The notes beneath the pieces were generated by a model. The model was given only the letters and a program-made list of their open reading frames with translations, was not told where the DNA came from and searched no databases. From the NCBI RefSeq assembly GCF_963678635.1, contig NC_087070.1:43322988-43386987 (forward strand): a DNA stretch of 64,000 bases. The letters are read 5' to 3'. This document shows, piece after piece, positions 1 through 9,719 of the stretch. The stretch is from Symsagittifera roscoffensis (taxonomy: Eukaryota; Xenacoelomorpha; Acoela; Convolutidae). Position numbers and translations under genes: made by a program. Each line of letters begins with the position of its first letter. Positions within the stretch are counted from its first letter, which is position 1.

Positions 1-29
1 CGGCTATTCTTGTTTAAATTGATGCAAAG

Positions 30-35
30 CACGCA
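30..35. repeat. Left 6-bp target-site duplication of the Polinton
   Basis: CACGCA lies directly before the left terminus and is repeated exactly at 16141-16146 directly after the right terminus. A 6-bp duplication is the known hallmark of Polinton integration. Confidence 0.93.
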
Positions 36-70
36 AGTAGTAGATGTTGAGGCTAAAGTGGGGGGGGGGG

Positions 71-123
71 GCATGGCAGACCCTATGTATTAAGATACGC
101 TATAGACTTCGGGTCTGCCATGC
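71..123. repeat. Subterminal hairpin in the Polinton terminal repeat
   Basis: GCATGGCAGACCC (71-83) and GGGTCTGCCATGC (111-123) are perfect 13-bp inverted arms around a 27-bp loop, just inside the 12-G tract. The right terminal repeat has the same structure with one arm mismatch. The loop carries the first of three TATTAAGAT-type repeats. A role in end recognition or replication priming is inference. Confidence 0.75.
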
Positions 124-174
124 TATGTATTAAGATTGGGTATAGAGTGTACAATATATTAAGATAGGGAATAC
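83..174 (+). repeat. Iteron-like TATTAAGAT repeats in the Polinton terminal repeat
   Basis: Three copies of a motif close to TATTAAGATAGGGAATA start near 83, 123 and 151, and all are preserved in the right terminal repeat. A fourth copy lies deep inside the element at 7534-7554. The repeated spacing and the conservation at both ends suggest a protein-binding array, but no function is known. Confidence 0.6.
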
Positions 175-705
175 CGATGGTAAGGTTTTATGGTTTGTGT
201 GATGGTAAGATAATGGTAAGAAAATCGTAATTTTTTTAGTTTTTGTGTGGAAATGTCTAGTTTTTTCGCAAAAATGTTGGCGCGTGTTAACTAATTTGTG
301 AATATCGAAGGTTAATTACGTGTAGGTTGTGTAATGAAGGACTTTTGATTAGATTTTTGATACATGGTAAGTCAATGGTAAGAGTTTTTGGGTAAATTTT
401 TATGAAAAAATTTTCAAAAAAACTTCAAAAAACGATAAGGTTAGATATTATTTGACCTAATTTATTAACTAATCTTACTTGCTATCTAATTGAACGATAA
501 TTTTACTTTCTATCTAATTGAAACAATGCTGAAACCTACAGAGACTTCGAAAAAAGTCAAGTTTTTTGAGAAAAAAGTTTAAATTACAAAGAAAGTATAT
601 AAATCACTTCATTGTATATTAAGTTTACCGCAATAATTTACATTTTATTATCATGAAACCATTATAATATGACATCTTATATAATTTAATACATCAGAAG
701 AGTTC

Positions 706-3700
706 TTATAAGTCCAATGGTTTTGTATGAATTCCATCATCTTGCACTTGTCTTTTAGGATAAAAATAACTTAGTCCTTTCTTTGTCTGTTCATATGCAG
801 CAACCATATGATTTATAGTTCCGAATCCTCTATTAGTAGATGTAAGATTAATTGCTTCATCAAGCACTCTCCTGTATTTTGACATGGGACCGTCTCCAGA
901 ATCTTCTAGAACCCGCTTATTCAAGCCTTTGCTGCTAAATTTGAATTTGTTTGACTTGTTGTCATAGCAGCAATATGTCTTACTACATAAACAGAGCATT
1001 TCTGTGCATCTAAATTCTTCTTTGAAAAGTCCCGGCTCCCGCTTATCATGTTTTTTATGGATACTACAACACGTTCGAGGAAAAAAATTAGATTTTGCAT
1101 CCGCCTTGAAGGAATCTCTGCAATCACTCTCCCTCATTTTTTCCCAAGCAGCTCTCTTATCTGGTTGGATGCAATCGTACAAATTTTCTTCTGCAAGTGC
1201 CAAGTAAAGTGAGTCTGTATCCATCTCCAACTCTTCAAATTTATTTACATCACAGAACTTGTCAAAGAAGTTGTAGTAGAGTTCCAACATTCTCAGCTTT
1301 GCATACTGAAGTATGAAAAAACCAACGATGATGGGTTCTCTGGTTCAATGGTTGATTTCAACAACTCCACTTCATACAAGTTTTTTTTCAACTGTATTCA
1401 ATCTTTTGAACAATGGTTCATTGATTGCCTTATGAGTTTTTTCATCGTTCAGATACTTCGTGATTGTATGCCTGGATCTATCCATGATCTGATATCCATA
1501 GGAGGAATTGCCCAAGAGCTTCATTGTTTCTGCTACAACTCCTGATAGAGGGTTTTCATCTCCTTCTCTTCTAGCATCAACCACTGACTGAACGAAATTA
1601 TTAAAGCATTTCCGAGGAGAATATTCAACAAAACGATAAATTTTGGTGCATTGCAAGCCAAGTTCTAAATAAAAGTTGAAGAGAGGAGTTATAACTGTTC
1701 CATTTTCTAGCTTGAAGCTAGATATAAGCATTCTCTGTGGATGTTTCAACATTTCATTTTCAATAGCATAATTCTTCATATAGTCACCAATATTGTTTCT
1801 TCCAACCTCAGTGTTTTTGAAAATTGGAGGAAAATTCGCAAATTTCGATTTCAGTTCATCTGGAACAACTAAGTCACACTGAACGTAACCAGAAAGAGAT
1901 CCATCTTTTATCTTTGCTAGAAGAGAGTCTGTAGAAAGGGGTCTTTTGTAGGGAAAGTGGGTTCGAACATGATTTTTGATCTTGTCATTGGTTTTGAAAT
2001 TTTGCCACCACTCACACTCCCACATTTCTTCAACTTTGTATCCTTTCTCTTGATTGTATTCTCGTCTCATCTCATCCATCTCTCTCTTCTTATTTCCTCG
2101 CTCGATATCCTGTTCTGTTAAGGAGGGACGAGTTTCTTGACAAGAACAAAAGTGATAGTAGCATCCCATTGCCTCGAATACTGTTTTACAGTGATCACAA
2201 TAACCGTCCACATTAAAACAGTCAATTTTCTTCTGTTTTCCAGATGTAAAAAAGCTCTCAATTTTACATTCTGGTCTTGATTTTTGATAGAAAGACCTGA
2301 CCATATTCTCAAAATTGCGAGTTCGATTATGTCTAGCCTTGAATTTCTGCATATCAGTGTCAAACTCCCATCTCGTATACAGTCCTGTTGGCATATCTTG
2401 ACACATTGAATAGGGGTAAAGCTGGCTCGCATCAATTCCAACGATTGACTTACAAATATTTGATGAATCTCTGATAAAGGTTTCGTCTACAACAGCTTTT
2501 CGAGTGAACACAATCGAAGGCCCACCGGTCATGTCTTCTCGTATTTTTTCACACAAATCTTTATCACTTTCGCAAAATGGATAAAACTTGTAATTTGTAG
2601 ATCTGTGTGGACATATGTTTGCTAGATTTGGAAGTGTACATCCAAGTTTCAACATGTCTATCCCTTTGTTATGATAAAACTGAATCATTTTTTGCATTGC
2701 TTCCAGGGTTGGAACTACATCTTTGTTGTTGTACCACTGCAAAAAGTCTTTGAACACAGTCATTCCGTTTTTCTGCCAAGTTTGTTGTAAGTAACTGTAA
2801 TTATCTAGACCAGATGGGGGTACAGTCTTGATTTGAAGCTTTTTCAGTGCTTGCTGTTCATCAAGTCCACTCTTCCTCAGTTTTTCATAATCAGTAAAGT
2901 CTTTGTCTAGAGGATTGTTGTTTCTAAGTTTACTGAAAAATGCTTCATATGGGGGCAGTCCTGGATAATCAAGTTTGTCAGGGTTGTCAAACCACTCATA
3001 AGGAAAGAATCCTTTTGTTTCACTAGCTTTATAAGCTTTGAGAAATGAGTCCAGAGTTGCTGCTCCACCCAGAAATTTCATAATGTCAAGAAATTGTACA
3101 TCTCCAAACTTGAAAAATATAAAATCATTTGCTTTTTTGATAACGGATGTTTCTTGCTCTTTATCGCGAATCAAATAAGGGATTAAGTAGGACTTGATCA
3201 AATTTAAGTCATATCTACCACTGTTAAATCCAAAAACAGGTAAAGTATTTATATATCTCTCCAGATGTTGTTTCAAATCGATGAATTGATTTTTCTGAAT
3301 TCGCAAGAATTGTGTTGACATATCTGCTTCTTCCGAATCTTCAATGCATTCGTCTTCGTACTCGAACTTATTACCTGAAAAATTTTTACCTCGTTCATTC
3401 AGTTGATCAAAGATCTTTTTCATCCTTTCATTGACAGCTCTTTCAATATCTTGAAATTTTGTTCTCATCTCCAACTTACTTTTTTCAGCTAACAGTTCGA
3501 GGTTGGATACAAAATCAATTATCAAGTTCTGTGGATCCTTGTTGTACAAAAAAATAGGTTCATCAATCAGATTTGATGATATAGAGACTGAAATGGGCAC
3601 ATGTTTTCCAATCCAGGTACTAGTCTGCGTCTCTTTTAGTTCCTCTGTAGGAAGACAAATCGATTCAAAATCGAAAATTGCTAGGTTATTAAAAAGTTTG

Positions 3701-3768
3701 TTATCTTCAGAAACTGGAAGATTGAATCCTTCTAGCTTTTCAAACAAGGTTTCGCGAAGTTCATACAC
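706..3768 (-). CDS. Polinton DNA polymerase B, exonuclease and polymerase part
   Basis: This is the replicative polymerase of the element, expected to use protein-primed synthesis as in adenovirus-type family B enzymes. Visible motifs in order are an exonuclease-like DFES near the start (IFDFESI), motif A (GIDASQLYPYSM), motif B (KLLGNSSYGYQ) and motif C (MDTDSLYL). It runs on the minus strand from about 3768 down to 706, immediately after the zinc-finger part at 3831-5042, which is best read as the N-terminal portion of the same polymerase gene. The reading is interrupted about twice across the whole polymerase region; introns or decay are both possible. It is treated here as a fossil part of the element. 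Confidence 0.93.
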
Positions 3769-3830
3769 GTTCTTGGGTAAATATGTCTCACTCGGTCCTT
3801 ATATCTCAGGAGATGCTGATTGAAGTGGTC

Positions 3831-5042
3831 TCATTTGTGGAAAACAGTGTCACAACTAGGGCATCGAAAGCACTTGAAGAAACTATCTATATCATTTGTA
3901 TGAATGATATGATTGTTAAATCTCAGTAGCTTAACTGTTTTATCGATTCTTCCAATACTTCTTCGAGCTAGTTCTCCTACATATTCTCCTTCTTGGATAT
4001 CGAAATCGTATATAAAGATGTTCCTTTGAACAATTTCCTCGACAATAGGCAAATCTTCTACAGAAACTCCACGAAAACTTTTAGGATCATAACCAGATTT
4101 TGATATAAAATCTGTAAAGTATCTAGAAGTGTGAGAGTCGAGATCATTATGTCCGTTCATGTACATAGCCAATGCGCGGAAAAGACACAAATGATCTTTG
4201 TAAGGTTCCTTGTCTTTGTTAGATAAAAGACAATTCACTTGCGTATGTCGTAATAAAGGTTCGGGTAAGACAGAGTCCGGACATCCCATGGGGATGTTTT
4301 TCAGCAAAGCAGCAAAAATTGTAACATTAGTAATCAACTTGAATCTCCATTTTGTGTTTTGGCGTTCTTGGGTACATTGCTCCACAATATCAAATTTTTC
4401 TACTTTTCCTTGGAATTTAGAAAGTAAGTGGGATTTTTCAAACAGAGTATTGTTTTCATGAGCGTAGAAATATCGATATTCACCAGTCTCAATATTTCGA
4501 AGAACAAAACCCAGAGCAATATTGATTTTTGCGGCAGAGTCGAGCTTGTTGAAGACTTCTTCAAGTTTCTCGTTGATAACTTTAGTATCTAACTTGGACA
4601 TTTGGAAGTTAAATACCTTACTTCTCCCATTTTCCAACTCCGTATCCACTAGAAAATGTTGACATGCACCAAGTTCCTCCTTCAATTTTTCACCATCTTC
4701 CCCCTCATCCTCCACAATCTTGTCCAAGTTGGCTACCGTATCACTTGGCTTCCGTTGTTTCGCTCCATGTTCCTTTCTCCGATGTTGCTGGAGAGAGTAG
4801 TAACTCGGGAACTCTTGCTCACAAGAAGAACACACCGTTGATTGCTTGGAACTTGCTGGAGCATGTTTCTTAGCAACATGATAGTTCATCTCGTACTTGT
4901 TCTTTGTATAAAAATGACATTTGGAACACTTATGTTCCTCCTGCTTTTCACATCTTTTTCGATGTCGAGCTGCGTTTTGACGAATATACATAATTCCACA
5001 GTCTCCACACTTTACTTTCTCGTTTCGGTTAAGGGTAGGCAT
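3831..5042 (-). CDS. Polinton PolB N-terminal part with C2H2-type zinc fingers
   Basis: About 403 residues. The first 80 hold several Cys/His finger patterns (CGDCG, CEKQEEHKCSKCHFYT, CSSCEQEFPSYYSLQQHRRKEH). The C-terminal third contains DHLCLFRALAMYM, a VSVEDLPIVEEIVQRNIFIYD-like stretch (shown in part), LARRS and a final CFRCPSCDTVF. This arrangement, a Cys-rich finger region then the LFRALA...ELARRS...C..C block, is typical of the region upstream of the exonuclease domain in Polinton polymerases. It starts at an ATG at 5042. A TATA-like box and CCAAT, CArG and CRE motifs lie upstream (5170-5329). The next polymerase part begins 60 bp downstream. Confidence 0.82.
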   Translation of the reverse strand: MPTLNRNEKVKCGDCGIMYIRQNAARHRKRCEKQEEHKCSKCHFYTKNKYEMNYHVAKKHAPASSKQSTVCSSCEQEFPSYYSLQQHRRKEHGAKQRKPSDTVANLDKIVEDEGEDGEKLKEELGACQHFLVDTELENGRSKVFNFQMSKLDTKVINEKLEEVFNKLDSAAKINIALGFVLRNIETGEYRYFYAHENNTLFEKSHLLSKFQGKVEKFDIVEQCTQERQNTKWRFKLITNVTIFAALLKNIPMGCPDSVLPEPLLRHTQVNCLLSNKDKEPYKDHLCLFRALAMYMNGHNDLDSHTSRYFTDFISKSGYDPKSFRGVSVEDLPIVEEIVQRNIFIYDFDIQEGEYVGELARRSIGRIDKTVKLLRFNNHIIHTNDIDSFFKCFRCPSCDTVFHK

Positions 5043-5159
5043 TATCTAAAAAAATTGGGACTTTAGAAATGTTCCAAAATTAAAAACTTAAAGTACCAAT
5101 TGAATGAAAATACTTACTTTTCGTGAAGTAACGAAATGTAAAATTTGAAGTAAAATTCA

Positions 5160-5460
5160 ATTGAATGTTTCTGATTGGCAAACAAAATGAATGATTTAAC
5201 CCAATAAAATAAGTGTATTTATACTAACAGTGACGCCTACGCAATTATCCTTTTATGGTAATGACATCATTCTTTGAATAGAAACGATGTCACCGCCTAC
5301 GCAATTTTCCTTTTATGGTAATGACGTCATCACCACATTATTCCTTAGAAAATTCTAGAATTTTCGGAAAATTCTAGAATTTTCCAGAAAAATTTTCAAC
5401 CAATCAGAACTAAGCAGTTTCTAGTCATAACTTTGGATCCAAAATATTCATTTTTGAAGA
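5160..5460. promoter_or_regulatory. Divergent Polinton promoter with CArG, CRE, heat-shock and CCAAT motifs
   Basis: This lies between the polymerase gene (minus, start 5042) and the gene at 5461 (plus). It holds TCTGATTGG (5170-5178), a TATAAATA box reading minus (5216-5223), and two near-identical modules. Each module has CGCCTACGCA, then the CArG box CCTTTTATGG (5249-5258, 5309-5318), two bases, and ATGACATCAT or ATGACGTCAT. The second contains a perfect CRE, TGACGTCA, at 5322-5329. Next come heat-shock type repeats at 5353-5389 and CCAATCAGA at 5400-5408. The motif matches are seen directly; binding by SRF, CREB/ATF, HSF and NF-Y is inferred from their known consensus sites. Confidence 0.75.
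5353..5389. promoter_or_regulatory. Heat-shock element array
   Basis: TTCTAGAATTTTC (5353-5365) is followed by TTCTAGAATTTTCCAGAA (5372-5389). The second block has four alternating TTC and GAA units in perfect 5-bp phase, which is the HSF trimer binding pattern. The first block has three. It lies about 70 bp before the plus-strand start at 5461 and about 310 bp before the polymerase start. Confidence 0.75.
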
Positions 5461-5892
5461 ATGTCAATCAAAAAGCATTTGAACTTTCTCGAATTACTCT
5501 ACAAGAAAAAAGAAAAGTTTCCGTGTGATTTCCTTATTGATGAAATAGATGTAAATTCTTACTTTTTTCACAATTTTTTGGACGTTTATATTGTCCAAAA
5601 TAGAGTTATTCGACTAAGTAAAGGTCTCTTTAGGGAAACTTACTCAATCAAAGAGTTTATTTTTGATTCTTATATTGCGTATCAAAGCTATAAACTTACA
5701 GCTGGGTTACACTTGACTAGAAAAGAAATTTTATTTATTTTAGAAAATTTGAAGTTGATAAAAAATCGTACGCTAATATTTCAAAGACTCTTTTTATTCC
5801 ATATCCAACTCCCAAATTTTTTAAAACTCCCCAGCAAAGTTCTTTATTCCTCCATTTTTTTAAGGACTTTCAAAGTTCAAAATCTTGCATGA
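5461..5892 (+). CDS. Polinton accessory gene, unknown product
   Basis: 143 residues from an ATG at 5461, which follows the divergent stress-type promoter directly. The product is rich in Leu, Phe, Ile and Lys with no Cys-rich motif or signal peptide (begins MSIKKHLNFLELLYKKKEKF). I recognise no family. Coding-like sequence continues downstream to about 6048, so the gene may be longer than the uninterrupted part. Its position opposite the polymerase suggests coordinated expression with it. Confidence 0.5.
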   Translation: MSIKKHLNFLELLYKKKEKFPCDFLIDEIDVNSYFFHNFLDVYIVQNRVIRLSKGLFRETYSIKEFIFDSYIAYQSYKLTAGLHLTRKEILFILENLKLIKNRTLIFQRLFLFHIQLPNFLKLPSKVLYSSIFLRTFKVQNLA

Positions 5893-6046
5893 TCAGGTTT
5901 GGTATCAGATTTCCAGAGATTTGCTTTGAAAAATTCATCAACTTTGAGTTATCATCTCAAATCTACATCAAAATTAAAGAACTTGAATATCTGCTGAAAA
6001 ATCAGCAATTTCTCATCGATTATATACAAAAAATTCAGCTAACTTG

Positions 6047-6247
6047 ATGAGAAGACTAGCAGAGATGCTACTTTTATTAATTTTTCTTCTTTTGTTACTT
6101 ATATCGGCAATATTTCTCATTTTTACAGCAAACAACTTTTGGTCATTTAATTTTGCGATTGCTTTTGTGTATATTTTTACTTATTTGGAAGACTTAAGTC
6201 CTTTGGAAGGTTCCTCTGATTGGATACGACAACTTGAACAAAAATGA
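6047..6247 (+). CDS. Polinton small two-pass membrane protein, copy A
   Basis: About 66 residues, starting MRRLAEM and followed by an almost pure Leu/Ile segment of about 20 residues, a short TANNFWSF turn and a second hydrophobic stretch (AIAFVYIFTYL). This suggests two membrane passes. It is the paralogue of the gene at 8065-8220, with which it is nearly identical up to the end of the second hydrophobic segment. Its last residues overlap the first CCAAT-type box of the promoter for the next gene. Holin-like or viroporin-like roles are conceivable but unproven. Confidence 0.5.
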   Translation: MRRLAEMLLLLIFLLLLLISAIFLIFTANNFWSFNFAIAFVYIFTYLEDLSPLEGSSDWIRQLEQK

Positions 6248-6386
6248 ACATTTTTGTGATTGGAAACGACAATGTGTAACTTTGTTTCCAATTGGACACG
6301 AGTTTTTTATAAGAATTCCATAAAAGGAAACTAAAATCTGATTGGACACGACTACAATCCAAATAAGGAAAATTCATTCTGATTGG
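6215..6386 (+). promoter_or_regulatory. Array of TCTGATTGG (inverted CCAAT) boxes, copy A
   Basis: Five TGATTGG/ATTGG boxes lie at 6215-6223, 6256-6263, 6291-6295, 6337-6345 and 6378-6386. Several are followed by ACACGAC or AAACGAC. TCTGATTGG is the complement of CCAATCAGA, the NF-Y consensus. The array ends about 190 bp before the gene start at 6577. Confidence 0.65.
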
Positions 6387-6576
6387 TTAAACCCACACAT
6401 TCCAGTTGAAGGTACCCCTCTCTCTTAACTAAAAATCATTTTATTTTCAACTTAACTACCGTCAACTACCTCCTCTCTCAGCTCTAAATACAATAATTTC
6501 AACATAACTACCGGCAACTTTCTCCCTCTCAACTGTAAATCTTGTTTTCAATCATTTACTCAACTCATTGCTCAAA

Positions 6577-7065
6577 ATGATCTTCTCAGTACAAAACAAC
6601 AACCTTATGTTCTCGGTGGAATTTTTGGCTGATTTAGTACAAATCCAAGTGCGAGAAACAGTTTGTGGAGTTTTTCTGGCACGAATGGACATCCCAATCC
6701 AAGTCTGGCATATGGTGGAGGTGATGCGCAGGGATTTCAACGAACATCATATAACGCAAGTACCTCCTACAGAGAATCAACTTGGAGAAATGTAAATGAT
6801 GGAGGAAGTGGCCGAACATGTGGGAATGAACTACCCCGAAATTCCTGACTCTAGATATGTGGCCCAACCATTCGACGATTTCCTCTTTCCTTGGGAAGCG
6901 GGATCTGTGGACAACCCAATTACCATCGAAGAGGATGAGGGGTTCTCTCAGCCAAGAACTCCAGTCAGCGAACCACCAGTGATGGAGGCAAGACCAGCTT
7001 TGCGCTCCGTTGAGAACTTGCAAAATTTTGAGAACTCAGCTGCTCGACAGCTCTTTGATTTGTAA
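6577..7065 (+). CDS. Polinton acidic-tailed protein, copy A
   Basis: Paralogue of the gene at 8596-9084, starting at the same MIFSVQN. The two share most residues, including the central IPIQVWHMVEVMRRDF stretch, PEIPDSR and the acidic EDEGFS tail. An AATAAA signal overlaps the end. This copy looks broken. No family is recognised. It belongs to the left unit of the internal tandem duplication and sits downstream of a CCAAT array. Confidence 0.6.
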
Positions 7066-7099
7066 ATAAATTGGCTACTGTCTTGTGCTTTGTAATTTA

Positions 7100-7890
7100 A
7101 TTTCTTTGTATCTAGTAATTTTTTTTTCAAGAGATAGGAACAAAGAGATCATAGAAAAGTTTATTAAGAAATTTCAATGGTAAGAATTTGTTAAAAATGA
7201 AACTAATTATGCATCTGGTAAATACTTTTATAGAATTTTGTTAGAAAGATGGTAAAAAAATTAAACCAATTTTTGCAAGCATGTTAAAAACTTTACATTA
7301 ATTTTTGCACCATGCAAAACTTTTCATAAATTTTTTACACACTTGTTAAAAAAATCAAAGAAAATCTCGCAAATTAGGAAAAATTTCATTAAATATTTTC
7401 GCATTTTGAAGAAAACTGAAAGAGAATTTTCTTACACATTTAATAATTAAAGAAAATGAAAATCTTTGTTTTAATTTTGATCATAAAAAAATCTCTTTTT
7501 TGCATGTATATTAATCAAAAATATTGGAAAAACAATGTATTAAGATAGGGAATAGCACTCAAAGTCAACAATTATGAAAAATTTTTAGCATTAATTTAAC
7601 AAGTTTTTTACAATAAAATTTTGCAGTTTTTGCATATGAATAAGAAAAAATAAGTTAGATTTTCGCATTTGTTTTCAAAAAAACCACAAAAAAACTTGCA
7701 TCCCACACAAAAATTTGTTGAAAACTTTTGCCCACTTGTTGAAAAAACCAAAACAGTTTATGCATCTTGTACAAAAATTTAATTAAAATTTTGCAAACGT
7801 TATTAAAAAAATCAAACCAAAATTTGCATCTTGCGAAAAATTTCTTGATATAAATAACAACAATTTTGACAAGATTTTTATTAACAAATA
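7100..7890. other. AT-rich spacer A in the Polinton
   Basis: No coding sequence was seen. It holds degenerate repeats of the type GCATCTTGT followed by A-runs, weaker relatives of the regular array at 9335-9610. At 7534-7554 there is one copy of the TATTAAGATAGGGAATA motif that is otherwise found in the terminal repeats. Confidence 0.6.
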
Positions 7891-7891
7891 T

Positions 7892-8050
7892 TCAATTATT
7901 AGTAGAAAAATTGATACGCTCACTATTTGCGGTACCAAAACCATCAATAAAATAATCAACAATTTTCAACAAATCAGTCTCATACTTTGAGTTTTGAACT
8001 TTTCGAATCCTTTCCAAAAAAAAAGCTGATTCAAGAGTCTGTGGACGCAA
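7892..8050 (-). pseudogene. Partial duplicate of a Polinton minus-strand gene
   Basis: Read on the minus strand, this segment encodes a stretch including RIRKVQNSKYE and DLLKI.DYFIDG. The same stretch recurs at about 9738-9905 as the end of the longer minus-strand gene. It is the copy left in the first unit of the internal tandem duplication. No family is recognised. Conservation of the protein reading in both copies is the reason for calling it coding. Confidence 0.5.
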
Positions 8051-8064
8051 GTTGCTGATCAGAA

Positions 8065-8220
8065 ATGAAAAGTGCAGAGATGCTACTTTTATTAATTTTC
8101 CTTCTTTTGTTACTTGTATCGGCAATATTATTTATTTTTACAGCAAACCACTTTTGGTCATTTATTTTTGCGATTGCTTTTGTGTATATTTTTACTTATT
8201 TCGAAGACTTAATTCCTTGA
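8065..8220 (+). CDS. Polinton small two-pass membrane protein, copy B
   Basis: 51 residues from an ATG at 8065. MKSAEM is followed by about 20 consecutive Leu, Ile, Phe and Val residues, a TANHFWSF turn, a second hydrophobic run (FAIAFVYIFTYF) and a short acidic end EDLIP. Two membrane segments with a short loop are predicted by eye. It is intact from start to stop and strongly conserved against copy A at 6047, which supports a real gene. It lies just before a CCAAT array that serves the next gene. Function unknown. Confidence 0.6.
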   Translation: MKSAEMLLLLIFLLLLLVSAILFIFTANHFWSFIFAIAFVYIFTYFEDLIP

Positions 8221-8228
8221 AAGGTTCC

Positions 8229-8408
8229 TCTGATTGGATACAACAACTTGAACAAAAATGAACATTTTTGTGATTGGAAACGACAATAATCAAAATGGAG
8301 CTTTGTTTCCGATTGGATCCGAGTTTTCTATAAGAAATCCATAAAAGGAAACTGAATGTGATTGGACAGAGCTACAATCCAAATAAGGAAAATCCATTGT
8401 GATAGGTT
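8229..8408 (+). promoter_or_regulatory. Array of TGATTGG (inverted CCAAT) boxes, copy B
   Basis: Boxes lie at 8229-8237 (TCTGATTGG), 8270-8277, 8311-8317 and 8357-8365, with a weaker GTGATAGG near 8400. They match the positions and flanks of the array at 6215-6386. The array precedes the start at 8596 by about 190 bp, the same distance as in copy A. Confidence 0.62.
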
Positions 8409-8595
8409 GAACCTACACATTCCAGTTGAAGATACCCCTCACTCCTAACTAAAAATCATTTCATTTTCAACTAAACCACCGTCCACTACCTCCTCTCTCA
8501 GCTCTAAACATCCTAATTTCAACTTATTTTTTTAAGGTTCCCCCTCCTCTCAGTTCTTTCTTGTTTTTGCTCTTTTAGTCATCTTATTGCTCAAA

Positions 8596-9084
8596 ATGAT
8601 CTTCTCAGTGCAAAACAGCAACCTCAAGTACTGTGTAGAATTTTCGCCTGATCTAGTACAAATTCAAGTGCGAGAAACAGTCTCTGGAGTTTTTCTGGTT
8701 CAAATGGACATCCCAATCCAAGTCTGGCACATGGTGGAAGTGATGCGAAGGGATTTCAGCGAGCATCATATGATGCAAGTTCCCATCACAGAAAACCAAC
8801 TTGGAACCATGCAAATGACGGCGGAAGTGTCTGAGCATGTGGGAATGAACTACCCCGAGATTCCTGACTCGAGATTTGTAGCTCAACCAGTCGACGACTT
8901 CCTTTTTCCTTGGGAGGAGGCAGGATCAGCCGAAAACACCATCACAATAGATGAAGATGAGGGTTTCTCAGAAACAATGACATCTCCAGCTCCACAACAA
9001 CCACCAGCAATGGAACCTCGTCCAGCTCTGCGTTCTATAGAGAACCTCCAGAACTCTTCTGCTGCTCGACAGTACTTTGATTAA
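8596..9084 (+). CDS. Polinton acidic-tailed protein, copy B
   Basis: 162 residues, intact from ATG (8596) to stop. The first half is mixed beta-like sequence (VQIQVRETVSGVFLVQMDIPIQ in part). A basic-amphipathic stretch, VWHMVEVMRRDFSEHH, sits in the middle. The C-terminal third is acidic and Pro-rich (IDEDEGFS, APQQPPAMEPRPAL). An AATAAA polyadenylation signal lies within about 20 bp after the stop. A CCAAT array lies upstream. Duplicated with copy A at 6577. I recognise no family and no capsid fold signature. An acidic C-terminal tail could fit a transcriptional or DNA-mimic role, but that is speculation. Confidence 0.68.
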   Translation: MIFSVQNSNLKYCVEFSPDLVQIQVRETVSGVFLVQMDIPIQVWHMVEVMRRDFSEHHMMQVPITENQLGTMQMTAEVSEHVGMNYPEIPDSRFVAQPVDDFLFPWEEAGSAENTITIDEDEGFSETMTSPAPQQPPAMEPRPALRSIENLQNSSAARQYFD

Positions 9085-9334
9085 TTGTTTTTGTAAATAA
9101 AAGTTGTTTGGTTTTGACTTAGTTTTCTGTAATTAGTTTCTTCAATTTCTTTTTAATTATGAGAATAGATGAAAGGTTCAAGGTAAACCATTGAAAAACA
9201 ATTAGAACTTACTTAAGTGCTCCAAACTCGCACACATGTTAAAAAATTTGATTAATTTTTGTACAAAATTTCGGAAAAACACTACAAAAACTGTACACAA
9301 GTAAAAAGTTACCTCATCGATGAACACACTTTTA

Positions 9335-9610
9335 GCCTTGTGTAGAAAAAAATTGAAATTTTTTTCGCATTTTATCGAAAAAAAGAAAAACACTTTTCGC
9401 ATTTTGTCGAAAAAAGTGAAACATTTTTCGCATTTGTAGTGAAAAAGTGAAACACTTTTCACATCTTGTTAAAAAAAGTAAAACACTTTTTGCATCTTCT
9501 CAAAAAAGTTGAAACATTTTTCGCATTATGTCAAAAAAAAAATTGAAACACTTTTTACAAATTGTTAAAAAAATTGAAATGTTTTTTGCATTTTTTTGAA
9601 AATCAAAAGA
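9335..9610. repeat. Tandem repeat, about eight units of 31-32 bp
   Basis: Units of the form TTTTCGCATTTTGTCGAAAA (first part) then AAGTGAAACAC recur with the CGCAT/TGCAT step near 9366, 9398, 9429, 9460, 9491, 9522, 9556 and 9587. The period is very regular, about three helical turns. It lies in AT-rich spacer B of the Polinton between two convergent coding segments. Nothing codes here. Confidence 0.75.
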
Positions 9611-9719
9611 AATATTACATCTTTCTTACATGTTTGAAAATTTTTTTTTGTAAATGTTTTTGACAACGGTGATTTTTGTTTTGGTAATTAATGGTAACTT
9701 TGGAAACATATGAGAGAAA

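Larger units (their letters stand above)
36..575 (+). repeat. Left terminal inverted repeat of the Polinton
   Basis: This pairs in inverted orientation with about 15630-16140. The match runs from AGTAGTAGATG through a 12-G tract (60-71), hairpin arms, repeated TATTAAGAT motifs and a long AT-rich part to a FAAAA-rich inner end near 575. Differences are few by eye. The left copy carries about 30 bp more near 475-505, apparently a short local duplication. The inner boundary is approximate. Confidence 0.9.
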
